From Ophiostoma sp. CBS 140.51 (taxonomy: Eukaryota > Ascomycota > Sordariomycetes > Ophiostomatales > Ophiostomataceae): 64,000 nt of DNA. The notes under the pieces were generated by a model. It did no database searches, was not told the DNA's origin, and worked only from the letters and a program-made list of their open reading frames with translations. Below are positions 41,486 to 51,763 of the stretch, piece after piece (the first letter of the stretch is position 1; each line of letters starts with the position of its first letter). A program made the translations under genes and the position numbers. Location: positions 186,001 to 250,000 of the forward strand of contig JANSLP010000017.1 of assembly GCA_029298735.1 (NCBI GenBank), written 5' to 3'.

Positions 41486-44245
41486 ATGCCCTTCATAAAA
41501 CCTCCAGCGCTGCTGGTCGGCCTGCTCGTCCTCTTTCTCTTCACCCGCAAAGCCCATGCCTTTGGTGCCGGTAACATTGCTAGCATCTCCAAAGTCGAGG
41601 GTCAAAACTGGCGTCATGGCGACATTGAGGATACCCTGCTCAAGCTGATCATGGCCCGTGCCGTGGGTGGCAAGAAGTTCGACAAGCTTTCTGTTTCGCG
41701 CGTCTACTTTGGCAACTGGCTCCGCGACTACAGCCAGGCCATTGATGTCGGCACCGTCAAGGCCGTCTCGGCCGAGGCCATTCGCCTGCTGCTCTGTGTC
41801 CTGGGTTTCTTGACTTTCGGCTACGGCTCCAAGGAGTTTGAGGTTACTGCCGAGCGTCTGGGCACCTACCGCCCCGAGGACCACATCGACAACCCCAAGA
41901 ACTACGCCGACAACCTCGATGCCCGCCGCTACGACCCCCGCCTCCGTGGCCCCGTTGATGAGCGTGTCGAGCTCGCCATCGACCCAGATTCCGGCATGAA
42001 GAACTACATTGCCAACGAGCGTGCCGGCATCATGACCAGTGCCTACCACGTCCGCCAGCTGTTTGGCAAGTGCATCGATCTCGGCCGCTCGTACCGCCAC
42101 AGCAAGCGCAAGGAGGACCTGTACGAGGCACTGCGTCTCATGGGTACCGGTCTGCACTGTCTCGAGGATTTCCTGGCCCATAGCAACTACACCGAGCTCG
42201 CCCTCATTGAGATGGGCGAAACTAACGTTTTCCCCCACGTCGGCCGCGGCACACGTATCCGCCTCCAGGGCGCCAACCACAGTGTCTACCCCATTGTGAC
42301 TGGCACTTTTGGTGGTGTCGATTTCCTGCACTCCGTCACGGGTGAGGTCTCTGACAAGCTGACCCAGAACGAGATCCAGGAGCTCGAGGGTACCCTGCAG
42401 AACAGCCAGAACAACGACACCAGCATGCTCGCCAACGTCCTCGACATGATCCCCGATGGCATCTTTGGCGGTGGGGACAAGAAGGAGAAGATGAATAACA
42501 TTCAGACCAACGCCGCGGCCGCCCAGATGCAGCAGATGAGCGTTTCGCCCCGCCGCCCAGAGGAGTACACCCTGTACATCAAGAACATCTTCGCCCAGAT
42601 CATGCCCGCCATTGAGTTCCACGATGAGCTTCTCCAGAAGATCACCGAGGCCATTGAGAAGATCCCCGTGCTCCCGGACCTGATTGAGCAGCTCGAGGAC
42701 CAGCTGTCTATTTTCGTGTTTTCGGTCATTGCTCCCTTTGTCGTGCCCGTCATCCAGCAGATCCAGGCCGAGCTCGCTACGGGTTCGTCGGAAATCATCC
42801 AGAGCAGCAAGAACGAGCAGCTGATTGTCTTCAACGATGACGAGTGCACCGACCCGACCCACTCCATGCTATCCAAGGACCACTTCAGCAACATCTTGAA
42901 CGAGGTTGCCGGCCGCACCGCCAGCAAGGTCGTCTCGTGGGTTGTGCCGCAAATCATGCAGTGCTGGGATGACGATAATGTTGACATTGGCCGCACACTG
43001 AACCGCATCATCTACGGTGTGCTGCACCACCCGGCCCAGCGCGAAATGGGCGACGACGGCGCCCGCGACTGCCGCAACCTCATGTTCCGCAGCGTCGAGG
43101 AGTGGTGGCAGAGCATGCCCGACGACCAGCGCGAGGAGTACCGCGAGAAGCTCTCGCGCGACGGCGTCGAGCGCGGCGACAACCACAAGGAGGGTGTCCA
43201 CGACACCGGTCACGGCTGCGGTAAGCCCCTGACTATGCAGAAGAACGTCACCGGCTTTGGTTCGTCATCTGGCGGTGGTGGCGGTCTGCAGAACGAGCTG
43301 ATGGGCGCCGCTGCCGGTGCCGTACTCGGTGGCGTCACCAGCGGCTTCTCGGGTGGTGGTGGTAACAACAACTTCTCTTCCGGTGGCGGCGGCGGCGGCA
43401 ACCTCCTGGGCGAGATTGGTAACCTTGTTGGTAACAACGGCGGTGGCGGTGGTGGTGGAGGAGGTGGCCTTGGCGGTCTTTTGGGCGCCGCCGGCTCTCT
43501 CCTTGGCTCCGGCTTCTCGGAGAGCACCCAGCCTCAGGTCTCTCATGTCCAGCATGAGGCCGACGGCGGCTACAGCCAGACCTACACGCAGTACGGCCGC
43601 AACCAGGAGGACGGTCGCTACGCCCAGGCCGAGATTAAGAGAACCGAGTACCCTGACGGCGAAGAGCGCACCGACTACCGCCGCTACGAGCAGGACGAGT
43701 TTGGCGGCCACGGCCAGCGCCCCACGGGCTTCGCCTACGAAGAACGCATCGAGACCCGCCCGACCCACGGCGGCGGCTACGAGCAGCGCGTCGAGGAGCG
43801 CCGCTGGGAGGGCGGCGGTGGTGAGGGTGGTGGTGGCCGCTGGCAAGAGGAGCGTCGCGAGGAGTTTGGTGAACGCCGCCACGAGCGCTTTGAGGAGCGT
43901 CGCGAAGAGTTTGGTGAACGCCGCCACGAGCGCTTTGAGGAGCGTCGTGAGGAGTTTGGCGAACGCCGTGAGGAGGGCGGCTGGGGTGGTGACGGTGGCC
44001 GCCGTCACCACGGTGGTGGTGAGGAGTATGGTAGCGGCGGTGGTGGTGGATGGGGTGGCGGACGCGAGGAGCGCCGTGACGAGTACGAGGGCGGTGGCCG
44101 CCAGGGTGGCTACGAGGAGGGTGGTGGTGGTGGTCTCGGCGGCTTCATTGGCGGCATGGTGCGGGATGCCCAGGAGGCCTTTGAGGACGATAACGATGGT
44201 CGTCGCCGCGAGAGACGCGAGGAAGGTGGCGGCTGGGGCTTCTAG
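41486..44245 (+). CDS. het-c: HET-C heterokaryon-incompatibility protein homologue
   Basis: Single frame, 919 residues from the ATG at 41486 (upstream codons to 41363 are open but start with TTG). It begins with a secretion signal (about residues 1-24, hydrophobic core LLVGLLVLFLF), then GAGNIASISKVEGQNWRHGD, the conserved start of mature HET-C. Further blocks are VYFGNWLRDYSQAIDVG, the His/Asp-containing GLHCLEDFLAHSNYTELALIEMG and VFPHVGRGTRIRL. A Gly-rich section (about 591-680) and a Arg/Glu/Gly-rich C-terminus with 45-bp repeats follow. In Neurospora crassa, allelic differences in het-c trigger vegetative incompatibility and cell death; the protein is plasma-membrane associated. No HET-domain gene (pin-c type) is seen nearby, so a role in incompatibility here is not shown. 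Confidence 0.92.
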   Translation: MPFIKPPALLVGLLVLFLFTRKAHAFGAGNIASISKVEGQNWRHGDIEDTLLKLIMARAVGGKKFDKLSVSRVYFGNWLRDYSQAIDVGTVKAVSAEAIRLLLCVLGFLTFGYGSKEFEVTAERLGTYRPEDHIDNPKNYADNLDARRYDPRLRGPVDERVELAIDPDSGMKNYIANERAGIMTSAYHVRQLFGKCIDLGRSYRHSKRKEDLYEALRLMGTGLHCLEDFLAHSNYTELALIEMGETNVFPHVGRGTRIRLQGANHSVYPIVTGTFGGVDFLHSVTGEVSDKLTQNEIQELEGTLQNSQNNDTSMLANVLDMIPDGIFGGGDKKEKMNNIQTNAAAAQMQQMSVSPRRPEEYTLYIKNIFAQIMPAIEFHDELLQKITEAIEKIPVLPDLIEQLEDQLSIFVFSVIAPFVVPVIQQIQAELATGSSEIIQSSKNEQLIVFNDDECTDPTHSMLSKDHFSNILNEVAGRTASKVVSWVVPQIMQCWDDDNVDIGRTLNRIIYGVLHHPAQREMGDDGARDCRNLMFRSVEEWWQSMPDDQREEYREKLSRDGVERGDNHKEGVHDTGHGCGKPLTMQKNVTGFGSSSGGGGGLQNELMGAAAGAVLGGVTSGFSGGGGNNNFSSGGGGGGNLLGEIGNLVGNNGGGGGGGGGGLGGLLGAAGSLLGSGFSESTQPQVSHVQHEADGGYSQTYTQYGRNQEDGRYAQAEIKRTEYPDGEERTDYRRYEQDEFGGHGQRPTGFAYEERIETRPTHGGGYEQRVEERRWEGGGGEGGGGRWQEERREEFGERRHERFEERREEFGERRHERFEERREEFGERREEGGWGGDGGRRHHGGGEEYGSGGGGGWGGGREERRDEYEGGGRQGGYEEGGGGGLGGFIGGMVRDAQEAFEDDNDGRRRERREEGGGWGF
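43260..43520 (+). repeat. Gly-codon-rich simple sequence in het-c
   Basis: GGTGGCGGT-type simple sequence coding the Gly-rich domain of HET-C (with Asn, Leu and Ser). It is a family feature and a likely site of length variation. Confidence 0.8.
43847..43975 (+). repeat. 45-bp coding tandem repeat in het-c
   Basis: Two full 45-bp units (43847-43891 and 43892-43936) and a partial third. Each encodes a 15-residue unit beginning EERREEFGERRHERF. Units 1 and 2 are nearly identical at DNA level, which points to recent duplication. Confidence 0.9.
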
Positions 44246-46151
44246 ATGATTGATCTACGGAGAGGGGATGATGTTTACGAGAGATGTGACGACGGTGACG
44301 ATGAATGAGTGGCCGAAATCTGGGCCTGATGCGACATGAAGATTACAATGAGATAGAAATAATATTTCTCGAAAATAAAAGTCGATGATTCTGAAAGAAA
44401 GAAAAAACCATATGATGTTTACTATGTAGAGATTTTTTTTTTACAGATACAAAACAAATGATATTATTTTACCTTTATTTAATCTTTTTTTTTTAAAGTG
44501 TACAAAAAGAAAAAGAAAAAGAAATCTTAATAATCAGAAAACATCATACAAACAACTTTAGAAGTTATACATAGATAGCTCAACTAGTTACAACCTATTT
44601 TCTAGAAGAAGTGAAGACCGAGTCATGCTTCGCACATATGTTAACAAGGCTCCTACAGTACATAAGAGAGACGTGAGAGCTTCACGGGAACATCACTTGC
44701 TTTAACCGAGTCAGTTTACAAAAGAGGCACCGTTGCCCAGGGACACATTTTCTACGAACAATTTAAGTGTACGCCGGGTATACAAGTCTCATGTACCATA
44801 TTGTAAGTCTCCAACTCCCCATGGCAACTCACAACGGCCATCATGGAATCGGTATCATCATGTCTTGGCTCCAGACCTCTTTTGCTTCTTTAATTTCCTG
44901 CCAGCCTGATTGTTCCCACATAGTCTCCCCCTCTCTATTCTCCTCTTCCCGTTACCTTCCAACAATTTACCTCATTCTAACATTGTTTATGTTAATATCA
45001 GCTCTGCCGTCCTCGGCTCGCCGCCCAGGTGTCTGATATATATACCATATACGACATATATAGCACACATTATTTATTATGCGCATCGCATTTTTGTACT
45101 CTTGCTCCCCGCAAATTATCGGCGCGTATGGCCCGGCGGGTATTGGCAATAGGGTGAAGGCTGTGCAGGGAATTCTCAACTTTCCATGACTTTTATCACT
45201 CGTACGAAAACCTTTTATTTTCTTTTCTTGCTCACAGTAAAACCATTCTAAACTCTACCATTTCTCTTTTAAAGATCAAGGAGATCTCGTTTACACATTT
45301 GGACAGTATTTTAGCCATCTTCCATCTTTTTTCTTCTGTCATCAACATTATTGTACTGTCTTGGTATGTGGGGTTAAAGTTCCTGTCATATTGATTGCCT
45401 CCTGTATTAATGCTCTTGACTCGCACCCTGCACACCAAATGCGCAATATGGATATATGTGCTTGATCCTGAACTTTGGCTTGTCATCGTATTGCACATCC
45501 TACCCGTCACTTACTCGACCCAACTGAATTTGGATTTCGACAATGGGTTCCCCGGGAGACTAGGCCGTCGATATCCACATCTTCTTTACGAGAGACGCTG
45601 CCAGGCACAGGCACATCTCCTCGAATCGGAGGCCGCGTCCGCAATTACTCGACTGGGAACTGGTGGCATGGAGCGGCAGACATTCTCTCCTCTCCTTTCT
45701 GATGGCCGACGAGTAGCGCCGAGAAATGGGACAGGCACAAAGGACTGGGCAAGTTCTTGGCTTAATGGATGAGGTTGATGGGCGGATTGCACCCCCATCT
45801 GCCCCATCCTGCCCCATCCCATTCTATCTCGGATCGTTTTTGCAGCATTGCAATACGTCTGGACGGGCTTCGTCTCGATGCGGCCGACAATGAGGCAGAC
45901 AAGATGCGGGCTAATAGCGGGAGAGGTAAAAATGAAAATAGAGGAGGCACCGTGAGATGTGTGAGGGCATATACACGATATAAAGAGACCATAGCCGTAG
46001 ACTGTTGTTTGCTGCTCTCTTTTACTCCCTCCCTCCGCTCTTCTTTACGAAGCAGGCTGTGATTTCCCACTTCTACGTGCATCCTTCTCTACGTCGGAAC
46101 AGCTCCTCTCTTTTCACTACACACATACACCACACCCCACCGCTCTTCATC
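44246..46151. other. Intergenic, het-c to GH45
   Basis: About 1.9 kb. It is AT-rich just after het-c (AAAATAAAAG near 44378 and long A/T tracts at 44430-44540), fitting polyadenylation and 3' spacer DNA. The right part holds the GH45 promoter. No gene is seen. Confidence 0.5.
45979..45984 (+). promoter_or_regulatory. TATA box of the GH45 gene
   Basis: TATAAA in the context CACGATATAAAGAG, 173 bp upstream of the start codon and followed by a CT-rich leader. Good sequence and placement, but inferred only. Confidence 0.5.
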
Positions 46152-46844
46152 ATGCTCCCTACTCAGGCTCTCGGCGCCCTCGTGCCGGCCGCTCTCCTGC
46201 TGTTCGCGCAGTCGGCCGGAGCCCAAAGCACCGGCACCACCACCCGCTACTGGGACTGCTGCAAGCCCTCGTGCGCCTGGACCGGCAAGGGTTTTGCCCA
46301 GGGCCCCGTTGCCACCTGCGACAAAAACGACAAGCCGCTCAACGACAACGGCGCCACCAAGTCTGGTTGTGACAATGGCGGCGGCGCCTTTATGTGCTCG
46401 TCGCAAGCACCCTGGGCCGTCAACGATACCGTGGCCTACGGCTACGCGGCCGTGCGCATCTCTGGCAGTACCGAGAGCCAGTGGTGCTGTGCGTGCTACG
46501 AGCTGACGTTTACGAGCGGGCCCGTGCAGGGCAAGAAGCTGGTGGTGCAGGCGACGAACACGGGCGGCGATCTGGGCGCCAACCACTTTGATCTGGCCAT
46601 CCCCGGCGGCGGTGTCGGCATCTACAATGCGTGCACGCAGCAGTACGGCGCGCCACCCAACGGCTGGGGCGACCGGTATGGCGGTATCCACTCGGCGTCG
46701 GACTGTGACAGTTTCCCTGCGGCGCTCAAGGCGGGCTGCCAATGGCGGTTCGACTGGTTCAAGGGGGCAGACAACCCGAGCGTGACGTTCAAGCCGGTGA
46801 CGTGCCCGGCGGAGCTGACGGCCAAGTCGGGCTGCCACCGCTAA
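46152..46844 (+). CDS. GH45 endo-beta-1,4-glucanase (secreted)
   Basis: Single frame, 230 residues from the ATG at 46152; the frame extends upstream, but only this Met gives a proper signal peptide (about residues 1-24, ending AQSAGAQ). Mature protein starts near the GH45 signature TTRYWDCCKPSCAW, which contains the catalytic base Asp. The catalytic acid Asp lies in NHFDLAIPGGGVG. Many paired cysteines (CCKPSC, WCCACYEL, CDSF, GCQWRF, TCPAEL) match the disulfide-rich barrel. The enzyme cleaves internal bonds of cellulose outside the cell. The protein ends right after the catalytic module; there is no linker or CBM1 cellulose-binding module. The frame shows no introns. Confidence 0.94.
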   Translation: MLPTQALGALVPAALLLFAQSAGAQSTGTTTRYWDCCKPSCAWTGKGFAQGPVATCDKNDKPLNDNGATKSGCDNGGGAFMCSSQAPWAVNDTVAYGYAAVRISGSTESQWCCACYELTFTSGPVQGKKLVVQATNTGGDLGANHFDLAIPGGGVGIYNACTQQYGAPPNGWGDRYGGIHSASDCDSFPAALKAGCQWRFDWFKGADNPSVTFKPVTCPAELTAKSGCHR

Positions 46845-49800
46845 GAGGAGATGGAGGTCGATGGATGAGTGGTGGAGTTGTACCTGCAGTTAGTTGGCGA
46901 GAAGGGAAAATGAGCAAAAGAAGCACATCATTTGTACATATGCCCCGAGAGACCATAAGAGTCCCTTAAAAAAAGACAATGCATTTTTCCAACAAACCGT
47001 TGACTTGGCACAGCTTCCATTGATTCCACTGTTTCCATTGTTGTCCATTCTGCCACGTTGTTGATGGCCCTTGTCGACCTCGCGATGGTCTGATCCTGGA
47101 GGTCATTGCTTGGCTGTGCTTGGCTTCTTGGCTGCGTGGCCACTCGTGTTGGTTTCCGCCTTCCCGCCTGGAAACACCTGCATTGTGTGCGCATTGTGTG
47201 CATCATTGCACGAGATCGGGATGTGGCTTGGTCCAGGCCGCCATGGATTCTGGTCTTTGGATGGCCGCCTTTCTCACTGATGTCGTTGGCTCTTTTGTCT
47301 TCTCTTTTCTCTCTTTTCAGCTCTTTTCAGCTTGTTGTCATTGTTGTGACCCTCGCGTCTGGGACTTGTGTTTCACACTCACAATATCGGATGTGGTGTC
47401 GATTTGGTGTCTCAGACTTTGCCCGCAGCCATGGTCCTGTTCCCCTCTCACTCCTGGTGTCGTGTCTCTCCTGCGCTCTTTTTTCCATTTTCATGTCGGT
47501 CAATAAAAGGCCACGACAACTTGTCGAAGGCGAAGAGGAAGTCAAATGTAAAAAAGTGAAGACCGTGAAAATGCACTCGACTTTCGACAATCGGCCACAC
47601 AGACAGGCTGACTGGGACAGCACTAGAAACGGAAAACGGCGGAACTGACCATCGAGTGCAACGTCGAGGGAAGAAGAAGAGAATAATGGAGCCGAAGAGA
47701 CTGAACATGCAGACAGTTGCGGTCTTGGAAGAAAACAAGCATCGGAGCCGCCAGAAGGAGTCAAGCCTCGCCCGCTAGTTCAGGGTCCAGGCCTTTGGGA
47801 ACAAAACGCGACAACCCACTGCAACTGAGGCGGCAGGTGCAACAGTCAGGGCAGGCGCGATTGTCCACACGGATCGTTCGTTATTTTCGAGTTATTTCTG
47901 GCAAGGGCGACTGGCTCCAAAATGCGTGTGGAATATTGCCCAACAGTCCTGCATGCCACCACCACCTTGTCTGGAAGTTGCTTGTCCGCACCTTACCCCG
48001 CCGACCAGCCGACACGAAAAGGAAAGGAGCGACAAGACTGCTTGCCTACCTCAGTAAGGACCCAATTTCCCTCGCGCCCTAGTGGGGATTTGGTGTGAAG
48101 CGCTAGCGGGCTGCAGGGAAAAAGCGCTCTTTCTCTTTTTGCTGGCTCACGCTGTCTCTGGGTATTGCGGCTGGCAAAAGACAACTTTCGATACTTCCAT
48201 CTTTCTTGGACTTTTGGCGCGCCTGTTGGCTTGCCCAGTCCTGCCCAGTCTGCCCATCCCGTCTGCCCCTGGTAAAAAAAAAGCTTGGAAGGCTTGGGAA
48301 AGCTTGGTGTTTTTCTTCCCGTATCCGCCTTGCGGCTGTATCTGTCATGTCGCGCTGAGTCGCGCCTTCTCTCCATGGCAGCTTGATGACAAAATGACAT
48401 GCATCGAGGGTCGCGACTGCCATTTATCTCGTCAGCGCGTATCATCGAAAATGGGAATGAACTTTTCTGTCTCTTCTGTCTCTTCTGTCTCTTTATGTAC
48501 AAGTGCGTCGTACTACAAGTAGATTGTATGCGAGCGAAATAGCTGCACGATCGTCCAATCGTTCTTCCACAAATTCAACGATGGTATGCCGCTTGGCCGT
48601 TGCATCTCAGAGACGGTCCCCTTCGTACATTTTGTAAACCCCTCTCCTGGCCCTGGCTATGATGTTGGCGCTGGCCGTTGCTTCGCTCTTCTGACAGTTT
48701 TGCTTCTTCTTGGTCGATCGTTACTGCCTGGTGCGTCAGCCGTTGTATCGGCTATGCTTTCTCTCTTTTCATCTTCATTTCACAATTTTCATTTCCCTGC
48801 TTTACTCCTTCCTCTTTTTTCGTCTTCCCGCTTCTGTGATGGCAAGAAAGTGCTGCTCTTTCCTTTTCATCCCGAGAGACGGGGAAGGAGCCATCTGTGT
48901 CGTTCCCTTGCGGCAGCCCATCCTGGTCCTGCTGTCTCAACTCTAACCCTCGCTGAGACGGTCTCTCCTTCTCGTTTCTCCTTTGCGTTACCATTTGTAG
49001 CCTGTTCGTTCTTTCATATTTTGTGCAATTTTGACTCTTGTCTACAACTGTAAAAAGTAAAAGTTTTCAGGCAGGAATTACCGCGTTGGCCTTTTCCTGC
49101 GCGTGTTGTGCAGCCTCGTTCTGTATTCGTATTTGGCCGATTCCCGTATCTTCTCCTCTTTCCTCTTTGCTCTTTCCCTCTCTGTTCGCATCCTCTTTTC
49201 TCGTTCTTTCCCCTTACCCGGCCTCTCTCCTATCTCAACTCCCCAAAGCCCAAATCATCTGCATCCACGGATTTCTCGTCTTCTTGTCTTTTCTCAACAT
49301 CATCGATCTCTCCGTCTCCATCATCATCTCCAATTTCCGTTCCTCCTGCTGTTGCTGGCTGGAAAGGGCAGTTGTTAATGGGTCCTTGGTCTTGGCACGC
49401 CCGAAACACTTTCCATGTGCAAAGTTCTTATCCGATTGACCCATTTCTTTCTTAATTCCTCATTCTCTTTGTCTTTGGGCCTTCTGCAGGCCCTGGAGTA
49501 TGACCCGCCCTGCAACCTCCGCCACGCGCCCACTCTTCTTGTTCTTGGGTCATCCCTTGCTCTCGTCTTCACTGCTGCAACTGTCCAGTGGGGGGGTCAC
49601 CGCAGTTCGTTCGAGTCTACGCTGATTCCGCGCCAAACCCTTTCGCGGTGGTGCCCGTTTTTTCTCTTTCGCAGCTCCTTTCAACGCGAAAGCCAGAAGA
49701 AACCAGCCCCTCCCGGCCCTCTAGCTGCAACCCTGCAACCTACAATTCCTCTTATCCCTCTTTTAATAGGAAGAGGCCTCGCCCTTTCTTTCTTCCTTTC

Positions 49801-51763
49801 GCCGTCCGCCCCAGAACGCCCAGAAAAAGCCAAGAAAACAGCGTCACAACTTCCAACAAGGGGCCCTGACTTGCTGATGATCTCGAGCTTTCAACATCTC
49901 TCCGCCCAATCTCTCTCTTCTCTCCCTTTCCTTCTCAAAGGTTTGGGCACCTCCAAACCGTCTCGATCATGATTGACCATGAGCATGTGTAAGTTTTTGA
50001 GTCGTCATCCCTCACATTTTCCTTTATCCTGTTTTCCTGTTGTGGCATTTCGCTTTTGCGTTCGCGATCGTCTGTTCTCCCGAGGCCAATTTTCTTGGCG
50101 CTGAGCAAACGGCTTTCTCTTGGCTATCGCCTTGTCTCTCGCGACGTCCCGTCTCTTCTCGTTTGCCCCTGGTTTTGTGTATCTCGCCATCAGTCTCTCA
50201 GGATTTCCGGCTTCCTGGGCGTTTTCGGCCCTCATTTTCGTTTCGCGATCGCATCCGGAATATGTGATGCATTGAGAGAGAGAGGCGTACGTCCGCCCTC
50301 ATCGCCCCTCGCATTGCGCCCGCCCATACACCATTCGGCTGCAACGCGTCCTTGCTGGCACTCGGCAACATCAGCATCACGGTTACAAAACAACGAACAA
50401 AACGCAAGATGAACGACGCACACGATACAAAAACGACGCATGCCCAGATCCCAATGAACCCGAGAGACTGATCGAGACCGCGCTTCCAAACCCCCACCGA
50501 CGTAACTGCCAAGAGGTCGCCAAGGCGTCACAATGGAAAGACAGGAATGAGATTCCGAGGTGCAGATTTTGACTGACGTTTGACAGCTCTTGATGGAGTC
50601 CAAAATGTTGTGTACGTATTGGCCCTTTTTCTTTTCACGTCCCGTCTGCTTTCGTCCTGCCCCATCCCCGCGCGGCCTTCGGTCGACAACCGTCGATACC
50701 AGCCTCGTCTCGGGGGCTTGTCTCATCAATTCACATCGCCATCTGGTTTCTTGTTATCACGGCCCTTTGTCTGTTGAACACACAAGTATCCAGCCGTTGT
50801 TTGTCACACCTTGTGCCCCTCTTCCCCCGCTTCATCGAATATCCAGTGCGCGCCGAGTCGTTGTCCAACCTCGGACAGCCCGGACAGCGCGCGAAGTCGT
50901 GAGCGCAACCGTGCCCAAGTGTGTACACGGATGTCCGGCATAGTCCCAATCTTCCCTCACAATTTCTGCACTTTTTCTGCATATCCCCCTCCTTACAATA
51001 CTCCAACAGTTCGTGGACCAGCCTTCTTCCACTCTATTACGAGGCGTCGACGGCTGATTGCGTGGCCCTCCTTCTCACGTGCAAGCGCCGCCTAACAGCA
51101 AATGCTCTAAGGGGGCACAGGGAAACGGAGCCGTACGATTTGGGAGAGGACTTCGTATTTTCTGGCTGTGCTCCGTACGAAATGGCCCGGATTTTATTGC
51201 ACCTATTTTTGCCCTCTTTTTCGTTCCCTTTCCACTTTTTACCAGTCCTTCCGGCTGTCGCGGGTTTTGCCACAGTGCCCCTTTTTCTGCACACTTCACT
51301 CTTCATGCTTTCATCGCTGCACTGCGCCAATTATCCCCCAAATCCCCAATCCCCGCATGCCAGGCAGTGCCAAGCCAGCCAAGCTTTCCTTGGCTGAACC
51401 ACGGCGGTGGAACCAACCAACCACGCTGAAGCTGGCCCTGGTCCTGAAAGCTTCAATGACGGATAGCAGATTAGCGGTGGTACAAGATAAGGCTTCTAGA
51501 TCTGTGGATGTTCTTGTAACTGCCGGATGTTGTTATATGTTTGCGACCGTTGGGATGTACTGTCTATCTTGCCTGCACTATCCTTCATCTTACCTCTTGG
51601 CACCTTCCTCTCTCCTTCTCCTCTTCACGTCATCAATGCCTCCTCCCTTTCCGCCCTCTTGATCGTATACATATACATTTACATCATACCTGCTGTCGTC
51701 ATGCCGTCATGCCGTCATGTCGTCATGCTGCCCTCGCCTTGACTGCCGACTAACCTTCCCAAG
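46845..51763. other. 4.9-kb gene-poor region, GH45 to RING gene
   Basis: Mostly pyrimidine-rich DNA with short ORFs and no domain. Two strong splice donors stand out, GTAAGT at 49989-49994 and GTACGT near 50610. A TTGACAG acceptor near 50586 would define a 25-nt exon between them. The 3' end of an intron (CTAAC, then CCCAAG) lies at 51751-51763. The right part therefore probably belongs to the 5' end of the RING gene (leader and first exon), but I could not join it in frame. Confidence 0.45.
48465..48491 (+). repeat. 9-bp tandem repeat, three units
   Basis: TTCTGTCTC repeated three times without spacers, in otherwise unannotated DNA. Confidence 0.85.

Noticed and set aside
41468..42862. 464-codon ORF antisense to het-c
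   Set aside because: Same codon-bias shadow; the translation is Val/Leu/Gly/Asp-rich without any domain.
47106..47648. 180-codon ORF in the 46.8-51.7 kb gap
   Set aside because: No domain, irregular composition and no splice or promoter support; ORFs of this length occur by chance in the low-stop, CT-rich DNA here.
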